Below, in pieces: positions 1 to 6,874 of a DNA stretch of 11,216 nt. Numbering within the stretch: the first letter of the stretch is position 1; each line of letters starts with the position of its first letter. Origin of the DNA: Patescibacteria group bacterium (GTDB taxonomy: Bacteria > Patescibacteriota > Minisyncoccia > JAHIHE01); NCBI GenBank assembly GCA_018899995.1, contig JAHIHE010000048.1, positions 1 through 11,216 on the forward strand. Reading direction: 5' to 3'. The notes under the pieces are model-generated. The model ran no database searches. It saw nothing but the letters and a program-made list of their open reading frames with translations, and had not been told where the DNA came from. The position numbers were made by a program, and so were the translations under genes.

Positions 1-2
1 AA

Positions 3-1958
3 ATTCTCGAAGATGGGATATATTTTATAGAAATAATCGCCAGCGCCAAGAGTTGGTGGCAGAATCTAAAAAGTCTGAAATCTTTTTTTAACGATGACGA
101 TTTGGCTGTAAAAATCGATGATATTGAATTTCCAAAATTAAACGGCAAGAAAGGACTTTTTGATAGCGAAGCGGCGTGGAACGGGAACAATTTGAAAGGA
201 TTGGCTAAAACCGGTATTTTTATAATCAATCTCAAAAAAGGTAATCACACTCTTAATTTTTTAGCCGATCAAAATCCGATTCTGGAAAGTATTTCTGTAT
301 TTAAAATTAATGATAATGAAGAAATAAATTATATACCTGAAGTAAATAATCCGGCTCAAAACGGAAATCGCCGGCAATGGATGACGATATCGCTGGCAAA
401 TCTATCGACTAAAAATTTAAATGTTAATGCCATTGCAAAAAAATACTCGAACAATGAAGACGATGATGATATTAAACTGATTATTGACGGAAATATTCAA
501 GAAAATAAAACAGAAAAATCTCATAAAAATTGGTTTTGGTGCGGTCGGGTTTCGGACGGTCAAGAAAAAGAATTCAATCAAGAATTAAATTTAGCGACGG
601 GTTTGCATTATATTGAATTGTGGGCGGACAGGATGCCGGAGATAAAAAGTATAATGTTAAATATTGATTTGGAAAAATCATATTTCAAAGAAAAAGCAAC
701 GGTTGTGTGGGAGCAATCTGTCTTAAGAGAAGAACCAAATCAGAAATCTCAAGCGTTAATTGAAGAAATAAATAAGGGAGCGCAAGTTAATGTTATAGAA
801 AAAGCTGTTTTAGGAGAAAGACCGGCAAACGAAAAAGGTATTTTTTTACTTTCTGATCGATGGCATAAAGTAGAGTTTCAAGGAAAAACAGGATATATTT
901 ATTGCGAAGCATTGGAAATCGAAGGTGAAAATAAAGAAGAAATAAAAAAGTTGATTTTAAATAAAGCGAAAGAACTAAACGAAGACGACTGCCTGATGTC
1001 GGCAATAGCAAAACGAGAATCAAAACTTTTTCCTTACGCAGTTTCTGGAGTTGGCGCGCAAGGATTGTTTCAGTTAAGAGAAATTGCAATTTTGGATGTC
1101 AATGAAAAATTCGGAAAAAAATTCAGCAACAGATTGGATATACGGCAGTCAATTGAATCCGGAATTCTGTATTGGCAGATAGTTAAAAAGAAATATAAAA
1201 ACAAAGAAAATTTTTTAGAAAAAACTTTAGCGGCATGGAATTGGGGCATGGGGAATGTTATAGCCGATAGGCCATTGAATTTAAATAATCTTCCGGAAGA
1301 AACGCAACAGTTTATTAAAGAGGTGATTGAAATGAATAATGAATGCAAGACCGATGCCAACAAGAGCGGTAAAATTTCAATTTCTTGGTTAATTGGAATA
1401 ATTATTCTTGCGGTTGTTTTATTTTTTGCGGCATATTTTTTGTTTTTTGAAAAAAAAGAATTTTTATTGTCCGAGAAATATAGAGATTATTCAATTATTA
1501 AAGAAAATGATATTGATGTTGATAAAGACGGAAAGAATGAAAAAATCATAATTATCAGCAATATTTCAATCAAGCATACTTTTGGCGATACTAAAATCGT
1601 TATGATAAAAAAAGATGGGACATTTTTGGTGATATCCGAATATGGCTCAGAACTGCAATGGCGGAAAATGGGAGATTTCAATAATAATGGAAAAACAGAT
1701 ATCGCGGCATTATATGGATATGGCGGAAGCGCCGGATTTGGAAAATTGTATTTGCATGAATGGTCGGGAAAAGGATTTGATTTACTGTTTTCTAAAGAAG
1801 ATGTGGAAAACACGGCGGAATTTAAAGATTTAGATGATGATGGAATCGAAGAAATAGTTTATAATTTTTATCGGACCAAATGGGGAGAGAAACAACAAGA
1901 AATTTATAAATGGAACGGCGACAGGATGGTTTTGCATGGAAACGGGGTTTCCAAGTAA
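3..1958 (+). CDS. Cell-wall/surface protein with lytic transglycosylase (SLT), SH3-like and FG-GAP-like domains; 5' end outside window
   Basis: The reading frame is open to the left window edge, so the gene is partial; the TTG at 102 is only an internal codon. Order of parts: two similar beta-rich units (about nt 105-310 and 460-670; each has a WNG/WCG stretch, then a K/TG-x-H-Y/T-x-x-L/F segment ending LWADRMPE or FLADQNPI), probably surface-binding domains. An SH3-like domain follows (about 700-920), then an SLT lytic transglycosylase domain (about 985-1260) with the catalytic Glu in the KRES motif (codon 1017-1019), a GLFQL motif and a WNWGMGN motif. A single transmembrane helix lies at about 1380-1450. 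The C-terminal part has three D-x-D/N-x-D/N-G loops (1515, 1674, 1827), as in FG-GAP/VCBS calcium-binding repeats. Expected role: cutting or remodelling peptidoglycan from a membrane-anchored position. The domains are recognised by motif; that it is a host-contact or wall-growth enzyme is inference. Confidence 0.8.
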   Translation: MLEDGIYFIEIIASAKSWWQNLKSLKSFFNDDDLAVKIDDIEFPKLNGKKGLFDSEAAWNGNNLKGLAKTGIFIINLKKGNHTLNFLADQNPILESISVFKINDNEEINYIPEVNNPAQNGNRRQWMTISLANLSTKNLNVNAIAKKYSNNEDDDDIKLIIDGNIQENKTEKSHKNWFWCGRVSDGQEKEFNQELNLATGLHYIELWADRMPEIKSIMLNIDLEKSYFKEKATVVWEQSVLREEPNQKSQALIEEINKGAQVNVIEKAVLGERPANEKGIFLLSDRWHKVEFQGKTGYIYCEALEIEGENKEEIKKLILNKAKELNEDDCLMSAIAKRESKLFPYAVSGVGAQGLFQLREIAILDVNEKFGKKFSNRLDIRQSIESGILYWQIVKKKYKNKENFLEKTLAAWNWGMGNVIADRPLNLNNLPEETQQFIKEVIEMNNECKTDANKSGKISISWLIGIIILAVVLFFAAYFLFFEKKEFLLSEKYRDYSIIKENDIDVDKDGKNEKIIIISNISIKHTFGDTKIVMIKKDGTFLVISEYGSELQWRKMGDFNNNGKTDIAALYGYGGSAGFGKLYLHEWSGKGFDLLFSKEDVENTAEFKDLDDDGIEEIVYNFYRTKWGEKQQEIYKWNGDRMVLHGNGVSK

Positions 1959-2034
1959 AAAATTATTCCTTTAATTTCACGGCAAGAACAAAGAAGTAAA
2001 AAATAAATTTTTTAATTTTAATGATTATAAAAAT

Positions 2035-2286
2035 ATGAACCACAAAATGATAGAAACTACCAATAAAAAAATTGTTGAGATTGCTAGGCGATTTAATAAA
2101 GAGGGTGTGCTTTGGCATAATCATTTTCTTGCAGTAAAATGTATTTACAATACAAGTGAAAAATTTCAGGTAATTCTTGAAAATGAACAATCCGGAGAGG
2201 TGTATTTTTCTAATTTTGATAAACAGCCGACTGATACATTGAAACTGTTGGAGGATTTATTTTTTGAACAAGAAAAAGAAAACTAA
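2035..2286 (+). CDS. Small hypothetical protein upstream of trmD
   Basis: An 83-residue soluble protein that I do not recognise. It has an N-terminal Lys/Arg-rich helical stretch (KKIVEIARRFNKEG), a His-containing WHNHF segment, a central part that looks like beta strands (FQVILENEQSGEVYFSNF) and an acidic C-terminal helix (LLEDLFFEQEKEN). No signal peptide, membrane segment or metal motif is visible. It ends 6 nt before the trmD ATG, so the two are probably co-transcribed and may be translationally coupled. No SD precedes the ATG at 2035; a second ATG in frame at 2047 is an alternative start. Codon use and the tight junction to trmD support a real gene; the reverse-strand frame over it is a shadow. 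Confidence 0.65.
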   Translation: MNHKMIETTNKKIVEIARRFNKEGVLWHNHFLAVKCIYNTSEKFQVILENEQSGEVYFSNFDKQPTDTLKLLEDLFFEQEKEN

Positions 2287-2292
2287 AAAAGT

Positions 2293-3021
2293 ATGCGTTT
2301 TGACATTATCACAATTTTTCCGAGAATTTTTGACTCATATTTCAGTGAGAGTATTTTGGCGCGGGCGCAGGCAAAAAATTTGATTGATATAAATGTTCAT
2401 GATTTACGCGATTACGCCGAAGGCGCGCATCGCCAAGTTGATGATAGGCCTTTCGGCGGCGGACCGGGAATGGTGCTAAAGATTGAACCCATTTTCAAAG
2501 CGGTAACCGCTTTGAAAAAACCAAAAACCAAAAACCAAAAACCAAAACTGCGAACTAAAAACCGAAAAATAAGAGTCATATTATTATCAGCCAAAGGAAA
2601 AACCTTTACCCAAAATGACGCGAAAAGATTGTCAAAATACAAGCAAATAGTATTTATTTGTGGACGGTATGAAGGAGTTGACGAGAGGGTGGCAAAGTAT
2701 ATTGCCGACGAAGAAATTTCCATCGGCGATTATGTCTTGACAGGCGGCGAACTGCCTGCTATGATTGTAATCGACAGTATTTCACGGCACATTCCAAATG
2801 TAATAGGCAAGTCTGAAAGCTTGACAGAGGAAAGCTTTACAATATATAATAAAGATAGTAAAATAAGATATACTGAATATCCGCATTACACGAGACCCGA
2901 AATATTTTCTCCCAGCGGGAAAATAAGATGGCGAGCTCCAAAAGTATTATTAAGCGGCAATCACGCAAAAATACAAGAATGGAGACTTAAAAATGCAAAA
3001 ATAAAAAAGCTTACAAAATAA
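2293..3021 (+). CDS. trmD: tRNA (guanine37-N1)-methyltransferase TrmD with an in-frame repeat insertion
   Basis: TrmD makes m1G37 next to the anticodon of tRNAs that read CNN/G-starting codons, using S-adenosylmethionine bound in a SPOUT trefoil knot, and so prevents +1 frameshifting. The 242-residue product has the family signatures in order: MRFDIITIFP at the N-terminus, RPFGGGPGMV (52-61), ICGRYEGVDER (122-132), SIGDYVLTGGELPA (143-156), PHYTRPE (197-203) and LLSGNHAKIQEWR (219-231). At the usual catalytic Asp position before PHYTRP there is Glu (EYPHYTRP), a variant I recall from other TrmDs. Residues 75-93 are an extra Lys-rich segment (KKPKTKNQ then KPKLRTKN) encoded by AAAAACC heptads; it lies in a linker between two core strands, so the enzyme could stay active. 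The ATG lies 6 nt after the upstream stop; there is no SD. Identification is firm; tolerance of the insertion is inference. Confidence 0.97.
   Translation: MRFDIITIFPRIFDSYFSESILARAQAKNLIDINVHDLRDYAEGAHRQVDDRPFGGGPGMVLKIEPIFKAVTALKKPKTKNQKPKLRTKNRKIRVILLSAKGKTFTQNDAKRLSKYKQIVFICGRYEGVDERVAKYIADEEISIGDYVLTGGELPAMIVIDSISRHIPNVIGKSESLTEESFTIYNKDSKIRYTEYPHYTRPEIFSPSGKIRWRAPKVLLSGNHAKIQEWRLKNAKIKKLTK
2492..2518. repeat. Perfect palindrome inside trmD
   Basis: The arm TTTTCAAAGCGGT (2492-2504) and its exact reverse complement (2506-2518) flank one central A. It codes for FKAVTALK in trmD and directly abuts the heptad repeat at 2516. Such a long perfect palindrome is not demanded by the protein, so it may be the edge of an inserted element. 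Confidence 0.85.
2516..2543 (+). repeat. Four tandem AAAAACC heptads translated in trmD
   Basis: Units at 2516-2522, 2523-2529, 2530-2536 and 2537-2543 are identical; degenerate continuation reaches about 2572. Three units make 21 nt, so the peptide also repeats every 7 residues (KPKTKNQ, KPKLRTK). It has the same 7-bp period as the hairpin insertions in and around the 16S gene. Confidence 0.9.
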
Positions 3022-3095
3022 CAGTTCAGCTTTAAAAAACTAAAGTTGTAAAGACTTTGAGTTTTTGTTTTTGCTAACAAAATTATTTCATAAAG

Positions 3096-3131
3096 GTTAG
3101 CGATCCGCCTTCGGCGGATGCTCGCTATACC
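3096..3131. repeat. CCGCC/GGCGG palindromic element downstream of trmD
   Basis: The hairpin has core arms ATCCGCC (3103-3109) and GGCGGAT (3113-3119) around a TTC loop, extended after a small bulge by TAGCG/CGCTA and GGT/ACC. There is no T-run after it, so it is REP-like rather than a clear terminator. The core and its following CTCGC resemble the hairpin at 7289-7310. Confidence 0.6.
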
Positions 3132-3199
3132 GAATACCAAATTAAGCTGATTAGCCAACCTAAGAGTTGAAACTGAAAGCCGAAAATAAATTTATTTAT

Positions 3200-3250
3200 A
3201 GCTTTCCGCTTCCATTTTTAGAAAAATGATGGAAAGCTCTTTTAAAAATT
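3200..3250 (+). terminator. Probable terminator of the trmD unit
   Basis: Arms AGCTTTCC (3200-3207) and GGAAAGCT (3231-3238) enclose a second stem of CCATTTTT against AAAAATG. CTCTTTT follows. It lies between trmD and the 16S promoter. The remaining bases from 3022 to 3200 show no gene. Confidence 0.55.
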
Positions 3251-3259
3251 TGCCAACAT

Positions 3260-3288
3260 TTGTGCAGAGCAAAGATTAATCTTAAGAT
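3260..3288 (+). promoter_or_regulatory. sigma70-type promoter of the 16S rRNA
   Basis: TTGTGC (3260-3265), a 17-bp spacer, then TAAGAT (3283-3288). Predicted start is near 3295, exactly at the 5' arm of the 16S processing stem. The tRNA promoter further on has the same TAAGAT -10 box and the same spacer. Confidence 0.6.
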
Positions 3289-3292
3289 TATT

Positions 3293-3312
3293 GTTTTTTA
3301 TGGTTGTCTTGA
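3293..3312 (+). promoter_or_regulatory. 5' arm of the 16S precursor processing stem
   Basis: Bases 3296-3312 are the exact reverse complement of 5469-5485; with one G-T pair the stem extends to 20 bp (3293-3312 with 5469-5488). It encloses the whole 16S gene, as the RNase III stems of bacterial pre-16S do. The enzyme used here is not visible in the window. Confidence 0.8.
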
Positions 3313-3322
3313 TTTTAACTAA

Positions 3323-3387
3323 AAACTTAAAACAAATAACGGATAACAAAATTGTTATTAGTTATAAGTTATTAGTCATTTAGTTAT
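3323..3387 (+). repeat. Heptad-repeat hairpin in the 16S leader (copy 1)
   Basis: The left arm has 7-bp units such as ATAACGG and ATAACAA. The right arm has AATTGTT, ATTAGTT, ATAAGTT and ATTAGTC, largely complementary to the left. It sits between the processing stem and the mature 16S 5' end. Confidence 0.8.
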
Positions 3388-3462
3388 TTTATTAAGAGTT
3401 TGATCCTAGCTCAGGATGAACGCTGGCGGCGTGGATAAGGCATGCAAGTCGAGCGAGCTTTT

Positions 3463-3558
3463 AGCTCGAACTTATAACTGATAACTCATAACCGATAACA
3501 AAATTGAATTAAAAACAAATTTGTTATTAGTTGTTTGTCATAAGTTATTTGTTCGAGC
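3463..3558 (+). repeat. Heptad-repeat hairpin inserted in 16S V1 (helix 6), copy 2
   Basis: The base AGCTCGAAC (from 3463) pairs with GTTCGAGC (3551-3558). The left arm reads AACTTAT, AACTGAT, AACTCAT, AACCGAT, AACAAAA (3469-3503), a clean 7-bp register. The right arm (about 3520-3550) has ATTAGTT, GTTTGTC, ATAAGTT, ATTTGTT. The arms are about three-quarters complementary. Confidence 0.9.
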
Positions 3559-3681
3559 CGGAGGCGAGCGGCGAACGGGTTAGTAACACACTGGTACATA
3601 CCCTGGAGAGGAGCATAGCTGGTCGAAAGATCAGGTAATTCTCCGTAATCTGGTAGTTGAACTTTGTTTGCAAGACTTTAG

Positions 3682-3810
3682 AATTTCTAATTTCTAATTT
3701 CTAATTTCTAAACAATTTCAAAATTCTAAATTCAAAATTTCAAACCATTTTGGATTTTGAGATTTGAATATTTATGATTTGTTTGGGATTTGGGATTTGG
3801 AATTTTGGAT
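3682..3810 (+). repeat. Heptad-repeat hairpin inserted in 16S V2
   Basis: Four identical AATTTCT units occupy 3682-3709, followed by degenerate units to 3745. The opposite arm (3747-3810) has ATTTTGG, ATTTTGA and two GGGATTT units. Directly after it a perfect 12-bp stem, TTCCTGAAGCGC (3811-3822) with its complement (3859-3870), forms part of the enlarged V2 region. Confidence 0.88.
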
Positions 3811-4513
3811 TTCCTGAAGCGCTTGAAAATAAAATTCAATTACCAGTAAAGCAGAAATGCGCTTCAGGAATGGCCTATGTCCTATCAGCTAGTTGGTGAG
3901 GTAACGGCCCACCAAGGCTATGACGGGTAGGGGGCGTGAGAGCGTGTTCCCCAACACTGGAACTGAGACACGGTCCAGACTCCTACGGGAGGCAGCAGCC
4001 GAGAATATTTGTCAATGGGCGAAAGCCTGAACAAGCGACGCCGCGTGTGGGAAGAAGGTCTTCGGATTGTAAACCACTTTTAATCGGGAGAAATCCGCAA
4101 GGATGATAGTACCGATTGAATAAGGGGTTCCTAACTCTGTGCCAGCAGGAGCGGTAATACAGAGACCCCGAGCGTTATCCGGAATCATTGGGCGTAAAGC
4201 GTCTGTAGGCGGTTTAAATAGTGAGATGTAAAATGTCGAAGCTCAACTTCGTCATCGCATCTCAAACGTTTAGACTAGAGCTTGCGAGAGGTTGATGGAA
4301 CTTGTGGTGTAGCAGTGAAATGCGTTGATATCACAAGGAACACCAAAGGCGAAGGCATTCAACTGGCGCATAGCTGACGCTGAGAGACGAAAGCGTGGGG
4401 AGCAAAAAGGATTAGATACCCTTGTAGTCCACGCTGTAAACGATGGATATTAGCGATTAGGAGCATCGACCCTTTTAGTCGCGGAGCTAACGCGTTAAAT
4501 ATCCCGCCTGGGA

Positions 4514-4545
<32 letters not shown>

Positions 4546-5083
4546 AGACGGGGACCTGCACAAGCGGTGGAACATGTGGTTTAATTCGACGACAAGCGAG
4601 GAACCTTACCAAGGCTTGACATCTTCCGAAGGCCCGAGAAATCGGGCCGTGCCCGCAAGGGAGCGGAAAGACAGGCGCTGCATGGTTGTCGTCAGCTCGT
4701 GCCGTGAGGTGTTCGGTTAAGTCCGGGAACGAGCGCAACCCCTGCTCTGTGTTAGATATGTCACAGGGGACTGCCCGGGTCAACCGGGAGGAAGGTGGGG
4801 ATGACGTCAAATCAGCATGGCCCTCTGACGCCTTGGGCCACACACATGTTACAATGGGAAGGAACAAAGGGTTGCCAAACCGCAAGGTGGAGCCAATCCC
4901 AGCAAAACTTCCCTCAGTTCAGATTGGGGGCTGCAACTCGCCCTCATGAAGATGGAATCGCTAGTAATCCTGGATCAGCCTCGCCAGGGTGAATACGTTC
5001 TCAGGTCTTGTACTCACCGCCCGTCACGTCAAGGGAGTCGGGAATACCCGAAGTGCCCCCACCAATGCTCCGCATTGGAAGCT

Positions 5084-5213
5084 CCAATAACCAAATCACA
5101 AATCCCAAATAAATCCCAAATCACAATTTCCAAAATTCAAAACAGTCAAGATTGAAATTTGGTCATTGGAATTTGGTGCTTATTTGGAATTTGGATATTG
5201 TAATTTGGAATTT
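5084..5213 (+). repeat. Heptad-repeat hairpin inserted at the tip of 16S helix 44 (V9)
   Basis: The left arm has AAATCAC, AAATCCC and AATTTCC units. The right arm, from about 5150, has repeated AATTTGG units, complementary to CCAAATT-like units. Two 7-bp stems flank it: CCAATGC/GCATTGG (5062-5078) and CCATTGC/GCAATGG (5214-5230), so the insertion would project between two short hairpins. Confidence 0.88.
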
Positions 5214-5334
5214 CCATTGCGTAGCAATGGCGGGGGTCCTAAGGTAGGCTCGATGACAGGGACGAAGTCGTAACAAGGCATCCGTAGGAGAACCTGTGGA
5301 TGGATCACCTCCTTTCTAAGGAGTAAGGTGAATC

Positions 5335-5405
5335 AACTTATAACATAAAACAAATAACTAATAACAAATTTGTCATTAGTTATAAGTTATCAGTTATTAG
5401 TTGTA
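5335..5405 (+). repeat. Heptad-repeat hairpin in the 16S trailer (copy 3)
   Basis: The left arm reads AACTTAT, AACATAA, AACAAAT, AACTAAT, AACAAAT. It meets the right arm (TTGTC, ATTAGTT, ATAAGTT, ATCAGTT, ATTAGTT) almost without a loop. It is followed by a 6-bp hairpin with a GCAA tetraloop (5420-5435). Confidence 0.85.
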
Positions 5406-5468
5406 TACCATTAGGTCGGTCCCGAGCAATCGGGATTTATAAGGTTTGCCGATTCCTTCAAAATCGGT

Positions 5469-5488
5469 TCAAGACAACCATAAAAGAC
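5469..5488 (+). promoter_or_regulatory. 3' arm of the 16S precursor processing stem
   Basis: Exact complement of 3296-3312 over 17 bp, extended to 20 bp with one wobble. Its presence downstream of the 16S and upstream of a terminator shows that the precursor ends here, without 23S. Confidence 0.8.
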
Positions 5489-5540
5489 TGTAATTTACCC
5501 CGAGTTTATTCGAGGGGTAAGGTCTCTGCTCTTTTTAGAT

Positions 5541-5583
5541 AAACAAAAATCGCGCTTGTTAAAAAGCGCGGTTTTTGTTTGTT
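5541..5583 (+). terminator. Strong terminator of the 16S unit
   Basis: Arms of 17 bp (5541-5557 and 5564-5580) with one G-T pair and a GTTAAA loop; core TCGCGCTT/AAGCGCGG. T-rich sequence forms the 3' side on both strands, so it may work in both directions. A weaker hairpin (TACCCC/GGGGTA, 5497-5520) precedes it. Confidence 0.85.
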
Positions 5584-5627
5584 GCTTTTGCTTTTTTCTT
5601 AGAAATAGCACAGAGTTTTTTATTAGT

Positions 5628-5655
5628 TTGGAAAATTCTCTGCTGTTTCTAATAA
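5628..5655 (+). promoter_or_regulatory. Candidate promoter of the secreted Trp-rich protein gene
   Basis: TTGGAA (5628-5633), a 16-bp spacer, TAATAA (5650-5655). The predicted start would coincide with the hairpin at 5662. The boxes are moderate, so this is tentative. Confidence 0.4.
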
Positions 5656-5661
5656 CAATGA

Positions 5662-5687
5662 AAAAACGGAATAACATTTCCGTTTTT
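5662..5687 (+). promoter_or_regulatory. Stem-loop at the predicted mRNA 5' end (or a second terminator)
   Basis: Perfect 10-bp arms AAAAACGGAA (5662-5671) and TTCCGTTTTT (5678-5687). If transcription starts at about 5662, this is a 5'-terminal hairpin that could protect the mRNA; otherwise it is a back-up terminator of the 16S unit. Confidence 0.5.
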
Positions 5688-5716
5688 AGAGAAGTTAGAA
5701 GCAAGTAAATTAAGAA

Positions 5717-5722
5717 GAGGTG
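5717..5722 (+). promoter_or_regulatory. Shine-Dalgarno site GAGGTG
   Basis: GAGGTG lies 5 nt before the ATG at 5728 and pairs with the CACCTC of the local 16S 3' end. It is the only clear SD in front of a gene in this window. Confidence 0.8.
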
Positions 5723-5727
5723 AGAAA

Positions 5728-6135
5728 ATGGACATAAAAAAGATAGCTCAGATGGTTGTGGCGGTAAGCCTGTTGGCAGTAATGGCAATAGCAACAATGG
5801 CACTGGTTAGTGCTGAAACTCCGCCATATCCAGCTAGTGACTATATCCAAGATGTTACTGTAGGAAGCCCGAGCGATCCGCTTAATTATAATAATGGCGG
5901 AGCTCGAATATTGCTAACCTCGGATGGAGACAGTGCAGGGCTTTTCTGGAGTGGCGCTTGGGCAATCTCTGGCTGGGTAATCGACTCTTGGGAAGATCAA
6001 ACAGGTGAGTCATGGCCATACCAATGGCGTTCCCGCGAGAATGTGGCTACAGAAATCCAATATCATTGTTGGATATTTGATACCACAAGTCGCGTAACAA
6101 CCATCAGCTTCTATGATGGGTGGATGTGGGATTAA
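5728..6135 (+). CDS. Small secreted Trp-rich protein of unknown function
   Basis: A 135-residue protein with a classical Sec signal peptide: MDIKK, a hydrophobic core (residues 8-27) and a V-S-A site, so cleavage is likely after A29. The mature part (about 106 residues) has 9 Trp, one Cys and many Gly/Ser/Asp, and looks like a beta-rich exported domain; I recognise no family. The start is fixed by a strong SD (GAGGTG). The gene has no partner on its strand: a hairpin and candidate promoter lie upstream, and a shared terminator (6195-6220) separates it from the convergent gene downstream. The strong SD differs from the other genes here, which could mean high expression or a foreign origin. The frame on the other strand at 6010-6213 is a shadow. 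Confidence 0.8.
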   Translation: MDIKKIAQMVVAVSLLAVMAIATMALVSAETPPYPASDYIQDVTVGSPSDPLNYNNGGARILLTSDGDSAGLFWSGAWAISGWVIDSWEDQTGESWPYQWRSRENVATEIQYHCWIFDTTSRVTTISFYDGWMWD

Positions 6136-6194
6136 AATTTCCACAACCAGCAAAGATATGGGATTTAAATGCCCCATGTCAAAATTAAAAAATT

Positions 6195-6220
6195 GGGAGT
6201 TATGAAACTTCATAACTCCC
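6195..6220. terminator. Bidirectional terminator between convergent genes
   Basis: Perfect 11-bp arms GGGAGTTATGA (6195-6205) and its complement (6210-6220) with a 4-nt loop. T-rich sequence follows on both strands, so it can end both the secreted-protein gene and the minus-strand gene. Confidence 0.85.
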
Positions 6221-6233
6221 GCCTATTTGTTTA

Positions 6234-6848
6234 TTATTTAGTTTTTGAATCTTCCAAATAACTTAAAACTATTCTAAGATAACAAAAATCTTGATCTTCC
6301 GCTTTTTGACATAAAAGAGAATCTTTCCAAATCAATGCGGCATCTTGGTAGCAGACGCCTTTTGATGGTCCTACTGGATAATATATTTTACTACAAAAAT
6401 TAGGATTTTCTAAAAAAGCGCGACAAAAATAATAATCTTCTTTTAAGGGAGTATAGGAAAGATAAACATTTCTGCACCATTCTTCGGAATTGTGTTTTTT
6501 TCCTTCTGTAAGCATTTCTTTCATTCCTCCTGGAAAATTGTGATAATTATCAAGAGAAGAATAAAAAGGGAAATCATACCACGGATAATCTTTAGAAAAA
6601 TACTTTTTTTCTTTATTTATTAAAGCTAATCCTTTTTCAAAATCATTTTCTTCTTGAACGCTAAAACAAAGTTTTTTTGATTGATTATCTTTAATCTCTT
6701 CGCAAATACCTCGAAGATTTATTTGTTCAGTATTTTTTTGATATTTAGAAACTGGTAAAATATTAACAACTCCTGAGTACTCAAAAATTCCGAGCAAAAT
6801 AATAGAAAGCAAGGACACCAATAAAACAATTTTTTTATTTTTTCTCAT
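6234..6848 (-). CDS. Membrane-anchored Cys-rich extracytoplasmic protein, unknown function
   Basis: A 204-residue protein. MRKNKK and a hydrophobic stretch (about residues 7-29) form an N-terminal signal anchor with no lipobox. The rest should lie outside the membrane and has 8 Cys, an even number fit for four disulfides; the C-terminal half has a rhythm of C-x-K/R...C-Y-x-x-A/I (NFCSKI, GVCYQDAA, LLCQKA, DFCYLRIV). I associate this kind of Cys/Tyr repeat with short secreted proteins of CPR genomes, but I do not know a function. The ATG at 6848 sits about 20 nt after the predicted start from an excellent promoter (6875-6903). No SD is visible. It is transcribed towards the 16S unit and shares a terminator with the gene it meets. 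Confidence 0.8.
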   Translation of the reverse strand: MRKNKKIVLLVSLLSIILLGIFEYSGVVNILPVSKYQKNTEQINLRGICEEIKDNQSKKLCFSVQEENDFEKGLALINKEKKYFSKDYPWYDFPFYSSLDNYHNFPGGMKEMLTEGKKHNSEEWCRNVYLSYTPLKEDYYFCRAFLENPNFCSKIYYPVGPSKGVCYQDAALIWKDSLLCQKAEDQDFCYLRIVLSYLEDSKTK

Positions 6849-6874
6849 GTTTTTATTAAAATTATTATGATTTT

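Noticed and set aside
793..1813. Three minus-strand frames under the transglycosylase gene
   Set aside because: Shadows of a gene with clear domains on the plus strand.
1963..2190. Minus-strand 75-residue frame
   Set aside because: Covers the small plus-strand gene coupled to trmD; low-complexity Phe/Ile/Lys-rich product typical of an AT-rich shadow.
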